Assembly: GCA_900546645.1 (NCBI GenBank)
Contig: URDR01000093.1
Location: 1 to 9,451, forward strand
Source: an uncultured Bacteroides sp.
Lineage (GTDB): Bacteria; Bacteroidota; Bacteroidia; Bacteroidales; Bacteroidaceae
Length of the DNA: 9,451 nt
Reading direction: 5' to 3'
A program made the translations under genes and the position numbers. Positions within the stretch are counted from its first letter, which is position 1; each line of letters opens with the position of its first letter. The notes under the pieces were generated by a model. It was given only the letters and a program-made list of their open reading frames with translations. It did no database searches and had not been told where the DNA came from. Of the stretch, positions 5,762 through 9,451 are shown one piece after another.

Positions 5762-6814
5762 TCACACAATAATTCCGCCCCCCAGAACCATATTACCCCG
5801 ATAGAAAGCAGCAGCCTGACCGGAAGCAACCGATGCAAGCGGCTCATGCAGACGTACATACAGCAGTCCGTTGGCAGTAGGCGTAACCGTACAGCGGTTG
5901 GCTTGCTTGCGGTAGCGGATTTTTACGATAATCTCATCACAACCAAACAACAAAGCCGGATTGACTACATTCCATTCTTTCAGATACATCTCCCCTTTCT
6001 CCAGAGAATGCAGGTTGTCACTGATAATTACCTGATTCGTATCCGGATGAATCTCCTTGACAAACAAGGCCTTATTCAAATAGATACCGAGACCTCTACG
6101 CTGCCCGATGGTATAAAACGGATAACCTTCATGCCGTCCTAAAAAATTGCCTTTCTCATCAAGAAACTTACCGGGAACAACAGAAGTTGGAGGAACATGA
6201 GTCTTTAAGAAACTCCGGTAATCACCCGGACAAAAACAGACCCCCAAGCTATCCCGCTTACGAGATGCTTTCAAAAACCCCCGTTCGGCAGCAATCTCGC
6301 GCACCCGTGCCTTGGTCAGTCCCCCCATGGGAAGAAGCATCCGTTCCAGAATGTCCTGAGGCAACCCCCAAAGGAAGAACGACTGGTCTTTATCGGGGTC
6401 GGCTCCTGCCGTAATATGCCAGTAACCTTCTACCAGCCGTTTCTGCACATAATGTCCGGTGGCAAAAAAAGAAATGCCTTCTCTGTCTGCAAGTTCTCTC
6501 AGTAAAGGCCATTTTAAATAGTTGTTACAGAGCGTACAAGGAACCGGTGTCCTCCCTGCCATGTACTCGGCTATAAAGTAACGGATAATCCGTTCACGGA
6601 ATTCCTCACGCACATCATGTACCAAATGCCGAATTCCCAATCGCCCGCATAAATCGCGCGCATCATCCAAGTATTCGGTATCGCCTTCTTTTTCATAGAA
6701 ACGGAAAGTCACGCCGGTTACTTCATAGCCGGCATCTTGCAAAAGCAAGGCAGCAACCGAGCTGTCTGTGCCTCCGCTCATTCCCAGTAAAACTGACTGA
6801 TTCACTTGTTCCAT
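5762..6814 (-). CDS. mnmA: tRNA-specific 2-thiouridylase MnmA (paralogue with extra cysteines)
   Basis: ATP-dependent enzyme that adds sulfur at C2 of the wobble uridine 34 of tRNAs for Lys, Glu and Gln. 350 residues, the normal length. The PP-loop is GMSGGTDSSVAALLL (11-25; most MnmA proteins have SGGVDSS). The first catalytic cysteine lies in PCTLCNNYLKW (Cys96, with Cys93 three residues before) and the second in DSLGVCFCPGDYRSFL (Cys193, with Cys195 following). Also seen are ATGHYVQK (118-125), DKDQSFFLWGLP (141-152), YTIGQRRGLGI (234-244) and the C-terminal beta-barrel end AAFYRGNMVLGGGI. The canonical Gly after K-F/W in the first Cys motif is absent. Bacteroides genomes often carry more than one mnmA, and this looks like one of the divergent copies. 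The gene stands alone behind its own promoter and starts almost at the expected transcript 5' end. Confidence 0.9.
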   Translation of the reverse strand: MEQVNQSVLLGMSGGTDSSVAALLLQDAGYEVTGVTFRFYEKEGDTEYLDDARDLCGRLGIRHLVHDVREEFRERIIRYFIAEYMAGRTPVPCTLCNNYLKWPLLRELADREGISFFATGHYVQKRLVEGYWHITAGADPDKDQSFFLWGLPQDILERMLLPMGGLTKARVREIAAERGFLKASRKRDSLGVCFCPGDYRSFLKTHVPPTSVVPGKFLDEKGNFLGRHEGYPFYTIGQRRGLGIYLNKALFVKEIHPDTNQVIISDNLHSLEKGEMYLKEWNVVNPALLFGCDEIIVKIRYRKQANRCTVTPTANGLLYVRLHEPLASVASGQAAAFYRGNMVLGGGIIV

Positions 6815-6821
6815 CGAGGGA

Positions 6822-6853
6822 CAAAGATAGTGAAAGGTGAGTGCAGAGGCAAA
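6822..6853 (-). promoter_or_regulatory. mnmA promoter, placing the ATG at or near the transcript 5' end
   Basis: Minus-strand TTTG (6853-6850), a 20-nt spacer and TATCTTTG (6829-6822) match the Bacteroidales promoter consensus. Only TCCCTCG separates the -7 box from the mnmA ATG at 6814, so the mRNA should be leaderless or have a leader of a few nucleotides and cannot carry an SD. If so, an internal start (Met12) is a less likely alternative. The promoter lies inside the nearer copy of the tandem element at 6823-6980. Confidence 0.7.
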
Positions 6854-6980
6854 AGAAAAACTTGTTTTTCTGATTTGAACCTGCCGAACCGCATCCTATC
6901 TTATCTAAAGATAGTGAAAGGCGAGTGCAATAGCAAGCCAAAAGCTTGCTTTTGAGCGAAGCTATTACCGAGCCGCATCC
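6823..6980. repeat. Tandem pair of a diverged 74-bp promoter-bearing element
   Basis: Copies at 6823-6896 and 6907-6980 (84-bp period) begin AAAGATAGTGAAAGGyGAGTGCA and end GAnCCGCATCC. I count 53 of 74 positions identical, with no gaps. The ends are nearly identical and the middles diverged, but both middles form hairpins at the same place: AGAAAAAC/GTTTTTCT (6854-6871) in one and CAAAAGC/GCTTTTG (6939-6954) in the other, the latter inside a second stem AATAGC/GCTATT (6929-6934 with 6961-6966). A perfect CTATCTT/AAGATAG inverted repeat (6896-6902 and 6908-6914) spans the junction. Both copies carry TATCTTTR on the minus strand: G in the copy next to mnmA, A in the other. It resembles dispersed intergenic repeats of Bacteroides (recall only). 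Confidence 0.7.
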
Positions 6981-7127
6981 AAACAAAGCATGAAAAGGAC
7001 CTTGTCTTCCTGCTTTTTCAGGGAAAGATTGACCTGTAGACCTCTCAATAAAAACCTGATTCCGCAAAACCTGCTGCAGTAAAGCCGGCTTTTTGTTACG
7101 TTTCAAAAAGAAAAACACTTGCAAACA
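6981..7127. other. Rest of the divergent mnmA / rRNA methyltransferase gap
   Basis: Non-coding as far as I can see: frames through it are short and overlap real genes out of frame. The only feature is a 12-bp palindrome AAAGCCGGCTTT (7081-7092) followed by more Ts. No tRNA or riboswitch was recognised. Confidence 0.5.
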
Positions 7128-7159
7128 GTTGATTAGCACAGCAGAAATTCGTATTTTTG
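7128..7159 (+). promoter_or_regulatory. Promoter of the THUMP-domain methyltransferase
   Basis: TATTTTTG at 7152-7159, followed by C, is a full match to the -7 box TAnnTTTG. GTTG (7128-7131), one mismatch from TTTG, lies 20 nt upstream. Transcription should start near 7165, about 30 nt before the ATG at 7195. No SD is present; the leader is A/T-rich, as usual for Bacteroidales. Confidence 0.75.
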
Positions 7160-7194
7160 CACTTTAAAACAGAAATTACGTAATCATAATCCAG

Positions 7195-8685
7195 ATGAAT
7201 CAAGAATTCGAGCTTATCGCCAAAACCTTCCAGGGACTGGAGGAAATTCTGGCACAAGAACTCACCGAATTGGGAGCGAGCAATATTGAAATCGGACGCC
7301 GCATGGTTTCATTTACAGGTGACAAGGCAATGATGTACAAAGCAAACTTCTGCTTACGAACTGCTATACGCATACTCAAACCCATCAAACATTTTACTGC
7401 CAACAATGCCGACGAAGTGTACGAAGCTGTCAAGAGCATTGCATGGGAAGAATATTTAGACAATATGGGCAGTTTTGCCGTAGATGCAGTGGTATTCTCC
7501 AATGAATTCCGCCACTCTAAGTTCGTGGCATACAAAGTAAAAGACGCCATCGTTGATTACTTCCGCGAAAAAACCGGAAACCGCCCGTCAGTACGTATCA
7601 ACAAGCCTGATTTGGCTATCAACATTCATATCGCAGAAAACCAATGTACGCTTTCTCTTGATAGCTCTGGCGAATCGCTCCACCGCCGTGGATATCGTCA
7701 GGAACAAGTGGAAGCTCCGTTAAATGAGGTATTGGCTGCCGGAATGATTCTTATGACCGGATGGCGTGGCGAATGTGACTTCATTGATCCGATGTGTGGT
7801 TCGGGTACGCTTCCCATCGAAGCTGCATTGATTGCACGTAACATCGCTCCGGGCGTATTCCGCAAAGAGTTCGGATTCGAAAAATGGAAAAATTTCGATC
7901 AGGAACTGTTCGATTCTATCTATAATGATGATTCTAAAGAACGTGAATTTACTCATAAAATCTATGGCTTCGACAATAATCCGAAAGCCAATGAAATAGC
8001 AACTCATAACGTAAAAGCTGCAGGAGTAAGCAAAGATGTGGTTTTGCGCATCCAGCCGTTCCAGCAATTTGAACAGCCTAAGGAAAAAAGCATCATCGTG
8101 ACTAATCCGCCTTACGGTGAACGTATCTCTTCGGAGGACTTGCTGGGCTTATATAAAATGATCGGTGAACGACTGAAGCATGCGTTTACCGGCAATGATG
8201 CCTGGATTTTGAGTTACCGCGAAGAATGTTTTGACGAAATTGGTCTGAAGCCTTCTATTAAAGTGCCTCTGTTTAACGGATCACTGGAGTGCCAGTTCCG
8301 CAAGTACCAGCTCTTCGACGGAAGATACAAAGCATTCCGCTCAGAAAACAGTGATAAGGAGTTTAAACCCAAGCAGGAAGACAAACCTTTCCGCTCACGC
8401 CGCCAGGGAGAAAAGGTGGAATACGGACGTGGCTCACGCAAAGAAGGCGGACGCAAAGAGGGCCCATGGAGAGAAAACTCACGGAAAGAAGGTGACCGTA
8501 AAGACGCACCACGCAGAAGAAGAACAGACGACGGAAAAGAATTCACCCGCGAACGCCGCAAAGAGTTCGGATATAGCCGGGAAGAAAAACCACGCACTCC
8601 TCGTCCTTCAACCGATGACGGACGTCCTAAACAACCGGCACCGCTACGGTATATGCACCGCCGCAGAGAAGATAATGAAGATTAA
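7195..8685 (+). CDS. THUMP-domain class I SAM-dependent RNA methyltransferase (RlmL-like) with charged tail
   Basis: Predicted guanine-N2 methyltransferase acting on 23S rRNA, homologous to the N-terminal RlmL half of E. coli RlmKL (m2G2445); the exact target is inferred. 496 residues. Residues 1 to about 60 (FELIAKTFQGLEEILAQEL) and the following THUMP domain to about 160 bind RNA. The UPF0020 methyltransferase core follows, with DPMCGSGTLPIEAAL (198-212), the SAM-binding acid in GFDNN (258-262) and the catalytic TNPPYGER (303-310). The core ends near 380 at QLFDGRYKAF. Residues 385-496 are a low-complexity Arg/Lys/Glu/Gly tail with repeated RKEG units (from 415), predicted disordered. No RlmK half is present. 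The gene has its own promoter, is transcribed away from mnmA, and is followed 77 bp later by the peptidase gene on the same strand. Confidence 0.9.
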   Translation: MNQEFELIAKTFQGLEEILAQELTELGASNIEIGRRMVSFTGDKAMMYKANFCLRTAIRILKPIKHFTANNADEVYEAVKSIAWEEYLDNMGSFAVDAVVFSNEFRHSKFVAYKVKDAIVDYFREKTGNRPSVRINKPDLAINIHIAENQCTLSLDSSGESLHRRGYRQEQVEAPLNEVLAAGMILMTGWRGECDFIDPMCGSGTLPIEAALIARNIAPGVFRKEFGFEKWKNFDQELFDSIYNDDSKEREFTHKIYGFDNNPKANEIATHNVKAAGVSKDVVLRIQPFQQFEQPKEKSIIVTNPPYGERISSEDLLGLYKMIGERLKHAFTGNDAWILSYREECFDEIGLKPSIKVPLFNGSLECQFRKYQLFDGRYKAFRSENSDKEFKPKQEDKPFRSRRQGEKVEYGRGSRKEGGRKEGPWRENSRKEGDRKDAPRRRRTDDGKEFTRERRKEFGYSREEKPRTPRPSTDDGRPKQPAPLRYMHRRREDNED

Positions 8686-8701
8686 ACATCTAAGATTCAA
8701 G

Positions 8702-8735
8702 GTTTGTAGGTTTGTTTCATTCAAAACCTACAAAC
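8702..8735. repeat. Perfect 12-bp inverted repeat between methyltransferase and peptidase genes
   Basis: GTTTGTAGGTTT (8702-8713) and its exact reverse complement (8724-8735) flank a 10-nt loop. TACAAACTC from the right arm recurs 16 bp on (8729-8737 and 8745-8753). No T-run follows on either strand, so this is not a standard intrinsic terminator. The left arm also contains TAGGTTTG (8707-8714), a formal -7 box match for the downstream gene, but no TTTG sits at the right distance upstream. Confidence 0.55.
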
Positions 8736-8762
8736 TCGAATACTTACAAACTCAAAACTAAT

Positions 8763-9451
8763 ATGAAGCACATTCTGCAATTAGTGGTTTTATTCTGTAT
8801 GACTACATTGACTTTATCGGCTCAGGAAAAGAAAGCATTTACACTGGAAGATGTAATTCCGGGAGGAAGTAATTACTTTAACTTGGTCCCCGAAAACATA
8901 CCGGGACTTGGCTGGTGGGGTGATATCTGTATTCAGGCAGGAGTAGATGAAGTGAAAACCATTGATGTAAAAAATGGGAAAGAGAAAATCTTGTTTACCT
9001 TAAACGAGGTGAACGAAACTATAAAGAACGGAGATAAACCTTATAAACTGACACATGAGTTGAAGCCGCTTCACAGTCTGATGGCTGTGCAGCTGCCGTG
9101 GGCAGACAAGACCATTGCTTTATTCCGCCAAAGCAACTACATGATGTGGTATGACTTTGCTGAAAAGAAAATCATCAAACTGGCTTACCTCAATGACAAG
9201 GCTGCCAACTTTGACTTCTGCAAAGAAAACGGTCTCATGGCTTATACTGTAGGAAGCAATTTACACGTTGCTGAGCAAGGAGATTTCGACAAGCAAGTGA
9301 GCCCCAGCTTGGTGGCAGGTAAGGAAGAAGGTGAAACGGGAGTTTTATACGGACAGTCTGTACACCGCAACGAATTCGGCATCATGAAAGGTACTTTCTG
9401 GAGTCCGAAAGGTACGTATCTGGCTTTCTACCGCATGGACCAGAGTATGGT
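8763..9451 (+). CDS. Dipeptidyl peptidase IV-type S9B serine peptidase (N-terminal 229 residues, cut by window edge)
   Basis: Exported prolyl dipeptidyl aminopeptidase family member; it would release N-terminal X-Pro or X-Ala dipeptides from peptides in the periplasm. MKHILQLVVLFCMTTLTLSA is a signal peptide (short basic start, hydrophobic core 4-18) with probable cleavage before Gln21, the A|Q pattern common in Bacteroides. What follows belongs to the beta-propeller domain. Recognisable stretches are FTLEDVIPGGSNYFNLVPEN and HRNEFGIMKGTFWSPKG, the latter close to P. gingivalis DPP IV as I recall it. HRNEFG (201-206) is where the family's Glu pair that grips the substrate N-terminus lies; here it reads Asn-Glu. 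The catalytic Ser-Asp-His domain is outside the window, so activity cannot be judged. The ATG at 8763 has no SD; it fits the signal peptide exactly. Confidence 0.87.
   Translation, partial: MKHILQLVVLFCMTTLTLSAQEKKAFTLEDVIPGGSNYFNLVPENIPGLGWWGDICIQAGVDEVKTIDVKNGKEKILFTLNEVNETIKNGDKPYKLTHELKPLHSLMAVQLPWADKTIALFRQSNYMMWYDFAEKKIIKLAYLNDKAANFDFCKENGLMAYTVGSNLHVAEQGDFDKQVSPSLVAGKEEGETGVLYGQSVHRNEFGIMKGTFWSPKGTYLAFYRMDQSM

Noticed and set aside
5461..5772. Plus-strand 103-residue frame opposite the small ORF and spacer
   Set aside because: No promoter, no recognisable domain, and it covers the minus-strand promoter and repeat region; judged a shadow.
6723..7139. Minus-strand 138-residue frame crossing the mnmA start and the tandem repeats
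   Set aside because: It overlaps mnmA in another frame and its repeated LSLSLD segments come from the tandem DNA repeat.
8351..8761. Plus-strand 136-residue frame inside the methyltransferase tail
   Set aside because: Lys/His/Ala-rich shadow of the low-complexity tail; no start signal and it runs into the inverted repeat.

Overview
The window looks like a piece of a Bacteroidaceae chromosome (Bacteroides or Phocaeicola type; the species cannot be set from sequence reading alone). The reasons are promoters of the Bacteroidales form (TTTG about 19-20 nt upstream of TAnnTTTG), few Shine-Dalgarno sites, a biotin operon that uses BioG instead of BioH, a THUMP-domain RNA methyltransferase with a charged tail, and an S9B dipeptidyl peptidase whose signal peptide ends in A|Q.

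Left part (1-5607, minus strand): a tightly packed biotin operon read right to left, bioB-bioA-bioF-bioG-bioC-bioD, with bioD cut by the window edge. BioC and BioG make the pimeloyl-ACP precursor on the fatty-acid synthesis machinery. BioF, BioA, BioD and BioB then build the two rings. Junctions overlap (bioB/bioA 11 bp, bioG/bioC 16 bp, bioC/bioD ATGA) except short gaps around bioF. Ahead of bioB lies an unrecognised 147-codon ORF that has a very good promoter and ends with an ATGA overlap on bioB. A strong hairpin with a T-rich tail sits inside its last codons, between the promoter and bioB. BioB lacks one of the three Cys ligands of the E. coli-type [2Fe-2S] cluster and has other cysteines instead, which fits the anaerobe-type (Type II) enzyme.

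Middle (5608-7194): a spacer with three GGCGTT boxes spaced exactly 22 bp apart and a pair of mutually exclusive hairpins; then mnmA (minus strand), a tRNA 2-thiouridylase with extra cysteines. The 380-bp divergent gap between mnmA and the next gene carries two tandem, diverged copies of a 74-bp element. The nearer copy supplies the mnmA promoter and places its start codon almost at the transcript 5' end.

Right part (7195-9451, plus strand): a THUMP/UPF0020 rRNA methyltransferase (RlmL-like) with its own promoter and a 112-residue Arg/Lys/Glu-rich tail, a 12-bp perfect inverted repeat, and the first 229 codons of an exported dipeptidyl peptidase IV-type protease running off the edge.

No tRNA, rRNA, insertion sequence, phage gene or CRISPR array was seen. 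The regulatory layout upstream of bioB, the promoter-bearing tandem element upstream of mnmA and the cysteine set of BioB are the parts most worth a second look.
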